Below, piece after piece: positions 41,868 to 50,549 of a stretch of DNA of 56,858 bases; within the stretch, counting starts at the first letter, position 1; the number at the start of each line of letters is the position of its first letter. The notes under the pieces were generated by a model. The model saw only the letters and a list, made by a program, of their open reading frames with translations, was not told the origin of the DNA and did not search any database. The stretch comes from Bacteroidales bacterium (lineage in GTDB: Bacteria > Bacteroidota > Bacteroidia > Bacteroidales > F082), in assembly GCA_015493525.1 (NCBI GenBank), contig WGCY01000046.1, forward strand, positions 1-56,858, given 5' to 3'. A program made the translations under genes and the position numbers.

Positions 41868-44231
41868 TCAAAATTTAAAATTATAGGTTACGGTAGGCAC
41901 AATTCCAAACAGATAGGTCATTTCGGCATAAGTAGCGTTGGGTACCTCCGGATTGTTCTGGAAATTGATAACCCACGGATTTTTCCGGTTATAAGCATTG
42001 TAAATGGAGAAATTGAGCTGGTTATGCCATTTTTTTGGCCTTTTGCCGGGCAAGTCCCAAATCACGGCCAAATCCAGCCTATGATAATCGGCCATGCGGT
42101 AACTGTTGCGGCCCGAATAAACCGGGACAATGGTGTGGCTGTACTGAAAACGGCTGACAGGAAATGTAACCGGTTGCCCGGTAAGGTAAACCCAACTCAT
42201 ACTCAACCGGACAGCCGTGCTTAACCGATAACTCAACGTCAGCGAAAAATCGTTGGGCCGGTCGTAAGGTGAAGGGTAGGCTTCGCCGAGGTTGATTTCC
42301 GGAATTGCCCGCATGCTGCGCGAGTAGGTGTAGCTGGCCCATCCCGTTAGTTTCCCCGCCGTTTTCTTCAACATCAGTTCAATTCCGTAACTGTACCCAC
42401 GGCCTGTTCGCAGTTCGCCATCGAGGTACTTGTTCAGCAGCAAATCGGCGTGGTCTTTAAAATCGATGGCGTTGTGAACCCATTTGTAATATAATTCGCC
42501 GGAAAAGGTATAAGTACCCTGCTTAAAATCTTGATAATAGCCGACAGCCACCTGGTCGCCCACCTGTGGTTTGATGTTGGGATTGGCCGGAAACCAAATG
42601 TCCATGGGATTACCGGCCGTGGAATTCTGCGCCTGCTGTACATATTGATAATTCCTTGCATAGCTGGCCTTTACAGAGGAGCTTTTGTTGATGCGAAAAA
42701 CAATTCCCAAGCGGGGTTCAATACCGACATAGGTATTGAAAACTTTTTTTGCCACGTAAACCGTGGAATCGGTTACGTTAAAATTTGCATCATAATGGAA
42801 AATAGTGGCCGGCCCCAGGTTATTGAAAAAAGAAATCCGAAGACCGTATTTGAGGGTAAGCTTTCCGGTTTTCTGCTCGTTGCTCACATAAAAAGCACTT
42901 TCCAGTGCATAATTGTCAGGCAGCCGGTATTCGTCAATTACTGCTTCTTTTCCCGTGCCGGTGATTTTACCCGGAAAAAAATCGTGGTAAACCACGGAAA
43001 ACCCAAAGTTCAGCTTGTTATTTGGATTGATAAACCAGTCGAAATTATCTTTCAGTGTAAAATCGGTCAGTGCCGACTGCCACAAAAAAGCCCGTGGATT
43101 ATCTGCTGCAAGCCCCAGGTTATAGTTAAACCGGTTGACGATAACCGAGATATTGGAGAAAAGTTTTTCGTTGAAAATATGGTTCCAGCGAAAAGTTCCG
43201 GTGGCGTTGCCCCAGTTCATTCCGAAGAAATCGTTTTTGAACACATCTTTGCCGAAATATCCCGAAAAGTAAAAGTGGTTGTTGCCATTGAGCGAAAAAT
43301 TCAGCTTTGTATTCAAGTCGTAGAAATAGAGCCTGTTTTGCCGCAGTTTTTCATCATGCGAGAGTTTCAGGAACAGATCGGCATAGGTACGCCGTCCGCT
43401 TACCATAAATGAAGCTTTGTTTTTCACGATGGGCCCTTCGAACATCAGCCTGCTGGATACCAGTCCGATACCGCCCTGACCGTGAAAAGTTTTGTTGTTG
43501 CCCTCTTTCATGCGCACCTGCACCAGTGAGGAGAGCCGTCCGCCATAAGCTGCCGGCATATCGCCTTTGTAGAGTTTCACACTTTGCACGGCATCCGGAT
43601 TGAAAACCGAGAAAAATCCCATAAGATGGCCTGCATTGTAAACGGTGGCTTCATCCAGCAAAATCAGGTTCTGGTCGGGCCCGCCGCCACGGACGCTCAT
43701 CCCCGAAGAGCCTTCGGCGACGAACTTCACACCGGGAAGTAACTGTAAGGCTTTTACGAGGTCAACTTCCCCCATAAAAGAAGGAATTTCGGCGATATTT
43801 TTCATGTTCATTTTTGAAACGGACATCTGTGGCAGCCGAATATTCTCGTGTGCCGATGCCGATTTTATCTCTACCTCTCCAAGCCGGCTGGAGATGGCAG
43901 ACAAATCCGTGTTTATCAACGTATCGTGCCTTAGCCCTATGGCAATTGTCCGGCTTTGGTAGCCTACATACGAAAAGACAAGGTGATAATTCCCGCGGGG
44001 CAATGTCAGCGAAAAGAAACCATAACTGTTGGAGGCCGTTCCGGTTTTCAGTTCCGAAACAAACAGGGTAGCCCCGGATAATAGTTCGCCGCTGTTTTTA
44101 TCGCGGATATGGCCGCTGATAGTGAGATGAACTGCTTTTTGTGCCAACAGGCGATGGCCGGCAGGGTTCAAAAAGAGAACTGCCAACAAAAGAAAACACA
44201 GCCTGTGCAAAAGGTGTTTTTTGCCCGTCAT
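41868..44231 (-). CDS. TonB-dependent receptor with CarboxypepD_reg domain (DUF4249-linked)
   Basis: A 787-residue outer-membrane receptor. Signal peptide region LHRLCFLLLAVLFLNPAGH, then the regulatory-like domain (ISGHIRDKNSGELLSGATLF, about 35-120), a plug (LLPGVKFVAEGSSGMSVRGG, about 160-180) and a beta barrel ending TYNFKF. I use the ATG at 44231, which heads the signal peptide; the ATG at 44309 would lie upstream within the end of the glycosyltransferase gene. It is paired with the DUF4249 lipoprotein, a SusCD-like arrangement for an unknown nutrient. Confidence 0.9.
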   Translation of the reverse strand: MTGKKHLLHRLCFLLLAVLFLNPAGHRLLAQKAVHLTISGHIRDKNSGELLSGATLFVSELKTGTASNSYGFFSLTLPRGNYHLVFSYVGYQSRTIAIGLRHDTLINTDLSAISSRLGEVEIKSASAHENIRLPQMSVSKMNMKNIAEIPSFMGEVDLVKALQLLPGVKFVAEGSSGMSVRGGGPDQNLILLDEATVYNAGHLMGFFSVFNPDAVQSVKLYKGDMPAAYGGRLSSLVQVRMKEGNNKTFHGQGGIGLVSSRLMFEGPIVKNKASFMVSGRRTYADLFLKLSHDEKLRQNRLYFYDLNTKLNFSLNGNNHFYFSGYFGKDVFKNDFFGMNWGNATGTFRWNHIFNEKLFSNISVIVNRFNYNLGLAADNPRAFLWQSALTDFTLKDNFDWFINPNNKLNFGFSVVYHDFFPGKITGTGKEAVIDEYRLPDNYALESAFYVSNEQKTGKLTLKYGLRISFFNNLGPATIFHYDANFNVTDSTVYVAKKVFNTYVGIEPRLGIVFRINKSSSVKASYARNYQYVQQAQNSTAGNPMDIWFPANPNIKPQVGDQVAVGYYQDFKQGTYTFSGELYYKWVHNAIDFKDHADLLLNKYLDGELRTGRGYSYGIELMLKKTAGKLTGWASYTYSRSMRAIPEINLGEAYPSPYDRPNDFSLTLSYRLSTAVRLSMSWVYLTGQPVTFPVSRFQYSHTIVPVYSGRNSYRMADYHRLDLAVIWDLPGKRPKKWHNQLNFSIYNAYNRKNPWVINFQNNPEVPNATYAEMTYLFGIVPTVTYNFKF

Positions 44232-44268
44232 AATTTTGCCCGGAACGTTATCCCGCGACAAACTACCG

Positions 44269-45138
44269 TTATATTTTGATATAGTTTTTATATCCCAGTT
44301 CAATACCAAAGGTGTTCTTTATCCATAATTTCAATTTATATCTTAACGACAGGTTGTTAAAAGACATATCATATTCAAAATTCCAGTTTTTCCTTTTAAT
44401 TCTGGGAATCATAACTTTAGGATGGGTTTTTGTGAACTTGCTCAGTGAATCAATGGCGGAATAATCGAAAGCCTCTGATTTTACCACATTTTTACTCACC
44501 CAGTTATCGCTATGCCAGAGTTTTGGGAAGGTTTCCTGTTTTCGCTGCATTGCTTTAGGCTCTTTCACCCAGCCATAATGATAGACCCAGGCATCGATGG
44601 CCTTCACCCTCAATTTTTCATTGTTGTTTTTTCTAAACCCCTGGGCATCCCGGTAGGAATAAATCTTTTTATTATTTTTAATAACGCGGATTTCGTGCCT
44701 ATACCATCTGGGCGAAGACCCCACATAATCATAAGAACCGTAAAAGTGTAAATATTTGAATAACAAGCCATCTACCCGGTCATCATCTTTCCATTTAAGC
44801 ATTTCATCCCGAATGGTTTTGTGATAATCTTCGTGTATAACCTCATCGCCCTGGATGTAAAATGCCCAATCCGAATCATTGCCAATCTTTTGGAAAGCCT
44901 TGTCCGTTTCAACGGCCAAAACGCGGCCACCTTCCCTCAGGGAGTCGTCCCATTGGGTTTGCATGATTTTTATTTTTTCCGAACCGATGTTTGAAATCAA
45001 TTCCAGGGTTTTGTCTTCAGATTTGCCCACGGCCACAACAAAATCATCGCATAGCGGCAATATGGAAGTAATGGCTTCCACAACAGGATAGTCAAATTTT
45101 AAGGCATTTCTGATAAAAGTAAATCCGGTAACTTTCAT
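44269..45138 (-). CDS. Glycosyltransferase, family 2-like
   Basis: A 289-residue GT-A-like protein beginning MKVTGFTFIRNALKFDYPV, the usual family start, with VAVGKSEDKT and an acidic DWAFYIQGDEVIHEDYH region holding DxD-like residues. It probably adds sugars to lipopolysaccharide core or a similar envelope glycan. The ATG at 45138 is chosen because the upstream extension to 45216 overlaps lysC. The gene is more AT-rich than its neighbours. It sits between lysC and the receptor gene, with 37 bases to the latter and 52 to the former. Confidence 0.8.
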   Translation of the reverse strand: MKVTGFTFIRNALKFDYPVVEAITSILPLCDDFVVAVGKSEDKTLELISNIGSEKIKIMQTQWDDSLREGGRVLAVETDKAFQKIGNDSDWAFYIQGDEVIHEDYHKTIRDEMLKWKDDDRVDGLLFKYLHFYGSYDYVGSSPRWYRHEIRVIKNNKKIYSYRDAQGFRKNNNEKLRVKAIDAWVYHYGWVKEPKAMQRKQETFPKLWHSDNWVSKNVVKSEAFDYSAIDSLSKFTKTHPKVMIPRIKRKNWNFEYDMSFNNLSLRYKLKLWIKNTFGIELGYKNYIKI

Positions 45139-45190
45139 TTCACATAATTTTTCAAAACTTGTCAACTGCAAAAGTATGGAATAGAAGCTG

Positions 45191-46522
45191 TCAAAAACAC
45201 ATTTTGGCAATTTCATTGTGAAACAACCGGCTATTCAAAGCTTGAAGCGTTTTAATTTTGTCTTCCGTATTGACCAGCAGCGAAAAATTGTATGGACTGG
45301 CACCGTAGGAAATCATACGTATAGGGATGTCGCTGAGGGCTTCAAAAAGTTGCCGGGCATAGCCTGGTTCATGGGCATGAATTAGGCCCACCACACCCAC
45401 CAGCGTTTTCTGTCCTTCAACTTCCACATGGCCAAACTGCTGTAATGCAGCAACAATTTCCTGCAAATGCTCCCCATTATCAATGGTAATGGAAACAGCT
45501 ACTTCAGAGGTGGTAACCATGTCGATGGAAGTTTTGTAAGTTTCAAAGACCTCAAAGACTTTTCGCATAAAGCCGTAAGCCAGCAACATTCGGCTCGATT
45601 TTATTCTGATGGCGATAATGCCATCACGGGCAGCCACTGCTTTAAAGCCCCTTCCATCCTGGTTTGCGGTGATTTTTGTTCCGGCATCCCCGGGGTGCAT
45701 GGTGTTTTTGAGCAAAACCGGTATGCCGGCTTTCTGTGCGGGAAGAATGGTCAGCGGATGTAGAATTTTAGCTCCGAAATAAGCCAGCTCGGCAGCTTCG
45801 TCAAACCTGAGATGGCGGACAGGCCGGGTATTCTCCACAATACGCGGGTCGTTGTTTTGTACCCCGTCAATATCGGTCCAAATCTGTATCTCCTTTGCAT
45901 CGAGGGCAGCACCAAACAGCGAAGCCGAATAATCGCTCCCGCCACGGCCGAGGTTATCTATTTCCCCCCGTATATTCCGGCACACAAATCCCTGAGTTAT
46001 AAACACCTGTGTTTCAGGATGTTTCTTCAACGCTATCCACAGCCTTTTTTCAATTTCATTCATTACGGGTTCGTGGTCGCTGTCCAGCGGAAGAAATGTG
46101 GTCGCATCGAGCAGGACAGCCCGGCTCCCTTGCTTTACGAGCAGCTGATGAAACAGGAAAGTTGAGAGCTTCTCGCCACAAGAGAGAATTTCTTTTTCAA
46201 CTTTTGCGAGGGGAAGCTGCATCAGTTTCCTGGTGATGTCGTTAAACAGGGTGTTGACATAAAACATAGCCACGGCAGCCTCCTCTCCAAGAAGTTGCAA
46301 TACGGTCAGGTCGTACTTTTTTTTCAAGTCATCGGCTGATTTCAGTGCAATTGTTTTGTTTCCCTTCACAGCATCGGCAATCATTCCCGCGAGTTGATCA
46401 GTGGTCCCGCCCATGGCGGAAAGGACAACCAACACAGGGTATTCGCCGTGTACAATTTCTGCAATTTTCTTCATCTTCTCTGCCGAGCCAACTGATGTGC
46501 CCCCAAACTTTAATACTTTCAT
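45191..46522 (-). CDS. lysC: Aspartate kinase (monofunctional, LysC type)
   Basis: A 443-residue enzyme that phosphorylates aspartate, the first step to lysine, threonine and methionine. KFGGTSVGSAEKM (5-17) is the amino-acid-kinase signature; GRGGSDYSASLFGAAL (about 192-207) and TDIDGVQNNDPRIV (about 215-228) complete the catalytic domain. The C-terminal 160 residues form two ACT-type regulatory domains (MVTTSEVAVSITIDNG). No homoserine dehydrogenase is fused. The upstream leader carries a short peptide and an intrinsic terminator, so control by attenuation is likely. Confidence 0.93.
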   Translation of the reverse strand: MKVLKFGGTSVGSAEKMKKIAEIVHGEYPVLVVLSAMGGTTDQLAGMIADAVKGNKTIALKSADDLKKKYDLTVLQLLGEEAAVAMFYVNTLFNDITRKLMQLPLAKVEKEILSCGEKLSTFLFHQLLVKQGSRAVLLDATTFLPLDSDHEPVMNEIEKRLWIALKKHPETQVFITQGFVCRNIRGEIDNLGRGGSDYSASLFGAALDAKEIQIWTDIDGVQNNDPRIVENTRPVRHLRFDEAAELAYFGAKILHPLTILPAQKAGIPVLLKNTMHPGDAGTKITANQDGRGFKAVAARDGIIAIRIKSSRMLLAYGFMRKVFEVFETYKTSIDMVTTSEVAVSITIDNGEHLQEIVAALQQFGHVEVEGQKTLVGVVGLIHAHEPGYARQLFEALSDIPIRMISYGASPYNFSLLVNTEDKIKTLQALNSRLFHNEIAKMCF

Positions 46523-46543
46523 TTTTCCAGGTTTTTAAACATT

Positions 46544-46575
46544 AAAAAAGCCCGATCGTATGAATGACCGGGCTT
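46544..46575 (-). terminator. Attenuator-like intrinsic terminator in the lysC leader
   Basis: AAGCCCG (46569-46575 on the minus strand) pairs with CGGGCTT (46548-46554); a further two pairs follow after one mismatch, and six Ts follow the stem on the minus strand. It lies about 22 bases before the lysC start and after the lysC promoter, so it would end transcription before the gene unless prevented. Confidence 0.7.
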
Positions 46576-46606
46576 GTATTTATTTTTTATCCTTCGTGAA
46601 TATCCA

Positions 46607-46678
46607 TCATAACAACAACCGCCGGCCGTAGTTTCCCCTCCGTTTCAATTGTTTATTTTGTTTAATGGTATTCATCAT
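46607..46678 (-). CDS. Candidate lysC leader peptide (23 aa)
   Basis: A short frame reads MMNTIKQNKQLKRRGNYGRR and then three leucine codons (TTG TTG TTA) before TGA. It begins about 20 bases after the -7 element and ends 32 bases before the terminator stem. The leucine run at the end and four lysine codons are the kind of bias used in ribosome-mediated attenuation. A leucine signal controlling aspartate kinase would be unusual. Support is positional only. Confidence 0.4.
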   Translation of the reverse strand: MMNTIKQNKQLKRRGNYGRRLLL

Positions 46679-46687
46679 TTCGTTCTA

Positions 46688-46740
46688 TATCCTGCAGCAA
46701 ATATAGATAATATTTTTGGTTACTATCCTGCGGTAAATAT
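46688..46740. repeat. 17-base direct repeat spanning the lysC promoter
   Basis: TATCCTGCAGCAAATAT (46688-46704) and TATCCTGCGGTAAATAT (46724-46740) match at 15 of 17 positions and are 36 bases apart. The first copy includes the -7 element. It could be a duplicated promoter or a regulator site. Confidence 0.5.
46698..46705 (-). promoter_or_regulatory. -7 element TATATTTG for lysC
   Basis: Minus strand TATATTTG matches TAnnTTTG. Transcription near 46691 would give a leader of about 169 bases, long enough for the peptide and terminator described here. Confidence 0.5.
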
Positions 46741-46755
46741 TATCAAAGTACTTTG

Positions 46756-47526
46756 TTATTTTGAACCAGGCACGAATTGTTGAAGCCTGAAACCTTTCCC
46801 ATCAAATACGCCATACGAAAAGTGGGAGATCCAGTCGCCGAGGATGATGAGTTGTGTTTTGTTGTTGATGTCTGTCATAACAGGCATGTGGCGGTGTCCG
46901 AAGACGAAATAATCTATTTCCGGAAATGCGAGAAGTTTATCTTCGGCATAGCGAAAGAGCATCTCCCGTTGTTTATCGAAAGATGGTTCCTCCTTACCGG
47001 CCTGGCTCATCTTTGCCAGCCGGCTCCTTCGTGAGAAATAGCTGCCCATCCAGGCTCCCACGTCGGGATGCAGCCAGCGAAACAGAAACTGGTTGGGGCG
47101 GAACGAAAAGACAGCTTCCAGAAATTTATAGCTTCTGTCGCCGGGGCCTAACCCATCGCCATGGGCAAGGTAAAAAGTTTTTCCCATAATATTGCGGACC
47201 ACCGGCTTGCGATAGAGTTTTATGCCGGTTTCTTTTTCAAGATAATCGAATGCCCATAAATCGTGGTTGCCCCGGAAGAGGTGTACCGGGATTCCTGCAT
47301 CGGTAATCTCGGCCAGCTTTCCCAACAGCCTGACAAAGCCTTTGGGGACAACGTTTTTGTACTCAAACCAAAAGTCGAATACGTCTCCCATAAGGAATAT
47401 CTCCCCGGCATGGGGGCGTACAGATTCCAACCATTTTACCAATAGTTTTTCTCTTTCAAGACTGCTGGCGTGGTCGGGGATTCCGAGATGGAAGTCGGAG
47501 ACAAAGTATGTGTTTTTTCTTTCCAA
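46756..47526 (-). CDS. lpxH: UDP-2,3-diacylglucosamine diphosphatase, LpxH-like
   Basis: A 256-residue calcineurin-type metallophosphoesterase. Metal motifs are SDFHLG (10-15), GDVFDFWFE (47-55), GNHDLW (about 86-91), HGDGLG and the final GHRHMP. FDFWFEYKN is typical of LpxH, which cleaves UDP-diacylglucosamine to lipid X at the inner membrane. It lies in one cluster with lpxK, another lipid A enzyme, with 9 bases to punA. This context supports the lipid A role over a generic phosphoesterase. Confidence 0.88.
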   Translation of the reverse strand: MERKNTYFVSDFHLGIPDHASSLEREKLLVKWLESVRPHAGEIFLMGDVFDFWFEYKNVVPKGFVRLLGKLAEITDAGIPVHLFRGNHDLWAFDYLEKETGIKLYRKPVVRNIMGKTFYLAHGDGLGPGDRSYKFLEAVFSFRPNQFLFRWLHPDVGAWMGSYFSRRSRLAKMSQAGKEEPSFDKQREMLFRYAEDKLLAFPEIDYFVFGHRHMPVMTDINNKTQLIILGDWISHFSYGVFDGKGFRLQQFVPGSK

Positions 47527-47535
47527 GCTTATAAT

Positions 47536-48345
47536 TTACAAGCCTTTAATGACATCTTTTATAATGGTTATGAGCTTTGGCGTAACCTGTTCCACAGCGG
47601 CAAGTACCTCCTGATGTGAAATTTCTATGATTTTTCCTTTTACGCCAAGGTCTGATATAACCGAAACGGCAAAAACAGGCATGTCCATATGCCGTGCCAC
47701 AATTACTTCGGGAACGGTGGACATTCCTACCGCATCGGCCCCAAGGGTACGAATATAATAATATTCAGAGGGCGTTTCGTAAGTAGGCCCGGTAGTGCCG
47801 GCATAAACACCTGTTTTGTAGCGAATACCGTGTTGCCGTGCCACACGGGTGGCTTTGCTGAGCAACGCTTTGTCATAGGCTTCGCTCATGTCCACAAAAC
47901 GGGGGCCCAGTTCCTCATCGTTATGCCCGATAAGTGGATTAGGCAACAGGTTTATGTGATCTGTTATGAACATAATGTCGCCTACTTCAAAATCGGGGTT
48001 TACTCCGCCACTGGCATTGGAAACAAAAAGGTACTCAATGCCCATTTGTTTGAACACACGAATGGGGAAAGTTACTTCTGTCATCGAGTAACCCTCGTAA
48101 TAGTGAAAACGGCCTTGCATGGCAACTACTTCCACACCGCTCAGTGTTCCGAAAATCAATTGTCCTTTGTGGCCTTTAATGGTAGAAACCGGAAAGTTCG
48201 GGATGTCGGTGTAGCTTATCTTCGCACTTACTTCAATATCGTTGGCCAGGTCTCCCAATCCTGAACCTAATATAATGGCTATCCGTGGTTTAACTTTTAT
48301 TTTTGACTGAACGAATGCTGCTGTTTCTTTGGCTTTCTCTAACAT
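47536..48345 (-). CDS. punA: Purine nucleoside phosphorylase (type I, trimeric)
   Basis: A 269-residue enzyme that splits inosine and guanosine with phosphate into base and ribose 1-phosphate. The phosphate-binding GSGLGDLAND (27-36), MQGRFHYYEGYSM (75-87), VSNASGGVNP and EMV-region equivalent DAVGMSTVPEVIVARH are all present. Length is normal. Its first 56 bases overlap the end of lpxK in another frame. Purine salvage has no obvious link to lipid A; the overlap suggests a fixed operon order. Confidence 0.94.
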   Translation of the reverse strand: MLEKAKETAAFVQSKIKVKPRIAIILGSGLGDLANDIEVSAKISYTDIPNFPVSTIKGHKGQLIFGTLSGVEVVAMQGRFHYYEGYSMTEVTFPIRVFKQMGIEYLFVSNASGGVNPDFEVGDIMFITDHINLLPNPLIGHNDEELGPRFVDMSEAYDKALLSKATRVARQHGIRYKTGVYAGTTGPTYETPSEYYYIRTLGADAVGMSTVPEVIVARHMDMPVFAVSVISDLGVKGKIIEISHQEVLAAVEQVTPKLITIIKDVIKGL

Positions 48346-49378
48346 AATTTAAAATTTGCGTGTTAAAATCTTTTCCATCCTGTCCGTGAAATTTTACCTC
48401 AATGGGCAGATAAACCATGGGCAGGTCTTTCAGCAGGCGAAGATAGGGAGAATTTATTAACCGCATGGCATCTTTCTCGGTTGTTACTATCAACTTGTGG
48501 CTGGTAAATTGTTGCTCCCATGTTTTTTTTATCAGCAGAATATCTTTTTCTTTAAAATCGTGGTGATCCGGAAAATCAAGGGTAACCAGTTCGCGGCAAT
48601 GGTACCGGAGTTTATCTTTCAGGGGATAAGGATTGGCAATTCCGGTAAACAGGAGAATGGTGCTGTATTGTTTCTCGAATTTTATCTTTTTTAGTGATGG
48701 AATGCTGACAGGGCTGCCGTATTCCAGATAGGAATAATAAAGTTTTTGGCCCGGCTGGGGAGACAATTTCTCTTCGACCAGCTTTTTTATGAGCGGGGAA
48801 AGGACCTTTTCTGTTTTGGTAACGACAATAATATCCGCCCTTTTGGCAATTCTTTTCAGGTCACGGAGCCTGCCTGCCGGAAAAAGGTAGTCGTCGGCAT
48901 ATAACCGATGGTAGTCTGTGAGCAAAATATTTACCCCGGGTTTAATAAACCGGTGTTGCATGGCATCATCCAAAATAATGACTTCCGGGGGCGGTTCTAA
49001 TTTCAAAAGTTTTTTTACGCCCCGCACACGTCGTTTGTCAACGGCAATCCGGATAGAGTTCCCCAGATTATGCAGGTATTGCATCGGCTCATCGCCAATA
49101 TTTTCAAAAGTGGAAGTTTCATCTGCCAATACAAAACCGCTGCTTTTTCTCAGGTATCCACGGCTCAGGATAGCTGTTTTGAAATCATCCTGAAACAGAC
49201 GGGCAAGATATTCGGTATGTGGTGTTTTGCCCGTTCCGCCAACAGAAATATTTCCCACACCAATAACGGGCACATCAAACGATTTTGCCGGTAACAGGCC
49301 AATATCGAACAGAAGATGCCTGAAACCTATCACCAACCCGTACAAAAGTGCAAATGGATACAATAATATTTTCAGCAT
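48290..49378 (-). CDS. lpxK: Tetraacyldisaccharide 4-prime-kinase
   Basis: A 362-residue membrane-associated kinase that phosphorylates the lipid A disaccharide to lipid IVA. The N-terminal hydrophobic segment (LLYPFALLYGLVIGF) is followed by the unusual P-loop GNISVGGTGKTP (42-53), LSRGY and ILDDAMQHR, all family hallmarks. The start at 49378 is supported by the N-terminal membrane segment. It heads the lpxK-punA-lpxH unit and is divergent from the Nif3-like gene (58-base gap). Confidence 0.94.
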   Translation of the reverse strand: MLKILLYPFALLYGLVIGFRHLLFDIGLLPAKSFDVPVIGVGNISVGGTGKTPHTEYLARLFQDDFKTAILSRGYLRKSSGFVLADETSTFENIGDEPMQYLHNLGNSIRIAVDKRRVRGVKKLLKLEPPPEVIILDDAMQHRFIKPGVNILLTDYHRLYADDYLFPAGRLRDLKRIAKRADIIVVTKTEKVLSPLIKKLVEEKLSPQPGQKLYYSYLEYGSPVSIPSLKKIKFEKQYSTILLFTGIANPYPLKDKLRYHCRELVTLDFPDHHDFKEKDILLIKKTWEQQFTSHKLIVTTEKDAMRLINSPYLRLLKDLPMVYLPIEVKFHGQDGKDFNTQILNYVRESQRNSSIRSVKNKS

Positions 49379-49405
49379 GAAGTAGATGAAAGTTAACTAA
49401 TTCCT

Positions 49406-49413
49406 TAATTTTG
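49406..49413 (+). promoter_or_regulatory. -7 element TAATTTTG for the Nif3-like gene
   Basis: TAATTTTG matches TAnnTTTG in the 58-base gap between divergent lpxK and the Nif3-like gene; the leader would be about 17 bases. Confidence 0.45.
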
Positions 49414-49436
49414 TGTAAAATTAATAAAATTCTGAA

Positions 49437-50528
49437 ATGAAAATTAAAGAAATAATTCATTATTTGGAGCAGCTGGCCCCGCTCCATCTTCAGGAATCTT
49501 ATGACAACAGCGGATTGCTTATCGGTTCTCCGGACAGCGAAATAAAAAGGGCACTCATTACCTTGGATGTAACGTATGATGTTATGGATGAGGCTGTACG
49601 TAGCGGGGCGGGGCTGATTATTGCCCACCATCCGTTAATTTTTAAGGGCCTGAAACATCTGAATGGTGGAAATATGGTGGAAGACCTTGTGATAAAAGCC
49701 GTAAAAAATGATATCGCTGTTTACGCAGCCCATACCAACCTCGATAATGTGGCTGCGGGTGTAAACGGCCGTTTGGCAAAACAGCTGGGGCTGACGGAAA
49801 CCAAGGTGCTGCTGCCCTCGGGAAAGTTGTTTAAACTGGTGGTTTTTGTTCCCGAAAGCCATACCGGTGTAGTTCGGGATGCCCTGCTAAATGCCGGTGC
49901 GGGCCACATAGGCCGTTATAGTCATTGTAGTTTCGGCGTGCCGGGCGAAGGAAGTTTTAAAGCATTGGAGGGTACGCATCCATTTGTGGGGGAGCAGGGC
50001 AAAATTCATTTTGAAAAAGAGGTGAGGTTAGAGTCAATTGTCCCCGAGATGCTGGTGGAGGAAGTTTTGCAGGCTGTTTTCGCAGCGCATCCCTACGAAG
50101 AAGTGGCGTACGATATCTATCCGGTGGAAAGGACCGGTACGGACGCGGGTGCAGGTATGGTGGGCGAGTTGCCTGTGGCCCTGCCTTCCGGGGAATTTCT
50201 CCGGATGGTGAAAAAGAAACTGGGAGCGAAGCAGCTTCGCCACGGTATGATGGTAAAGCAGGAGATTAAAAAAGTAGCTATTTGCGGGGGCAGCGGAAGC
50301 TTTTTGATGGAACGGGCATTTAAGGCAGGTGCTGATGCATTGGTTACAGCCGACCTGAAATACCATGATTTTTTCCTCTACCCAAACCGGATGCTGCTGG
50401 TCGATGCCGGCCATTACGAAACAGAACAGTTTACGAAAGATTTATTATTTGATTTATTAACCAAAAAATTTCCTAATTTTGCACTCCAAATTTCAAATAT
50501 TAACACAAATCCGGTTTCATTCTTGTAG
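49437..50528 (+). CDS. Nif3-like dinuclear metal-centre protein
   Basis: A 363-residue member of the Nif3/YbgI family, hexameric proteins with a two-metal site. Metal-ligand histidines occur in IIAHHPLIFKGLKHL (about 60-74) and AAHTNLDNV (about 98-106); VTADLKYHDFF and VDAGHYETEQF near the C-terminus complete the site. An inserted domain (about 130-230, a PII-like fold in homologues) separates the halves, as in most bacterial forms. Function is unresolved (GTP cyclohydrolase type 2 in databases). It is followed after 21 bases by a zinc-ribbon gene, a common pair. Confidence 0.93.
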   Translation: MKIKEIIHYLEQLAPLHLQESYDNSGLLIGSPDSEIKRALITLDVTYDVMDEAVRSGAGLIIAHHPLIFKGLKHLNGGNMVEDLVIKAVKNDIAVYAAHTNLDNVAAGVNGRLAKQLGLTETKVLLPSGKLFKLVVFVPESHTGVVRDALLNAGAGHIGRYSHCSFGVPGEGSFKALEGTHPFVGEQGKIHFEKEVRLESIVPEMLVEEVLQAVFAAHPYEEVAYDIYPVERTGTDAGAGMVGELPVALPSGEFLRMVKKKLGAKQLRHGMMVKQEIKKVAICGGSGSFLMERAFKAGADALVTADLKYHDFFLYPNRMLLVDAGHYETEQFTKDLLFDLLTKKFPNFALQISNINTNPVSFL

Positions 50529-50549
50529 ATAATTGAAACATAAGGCATT

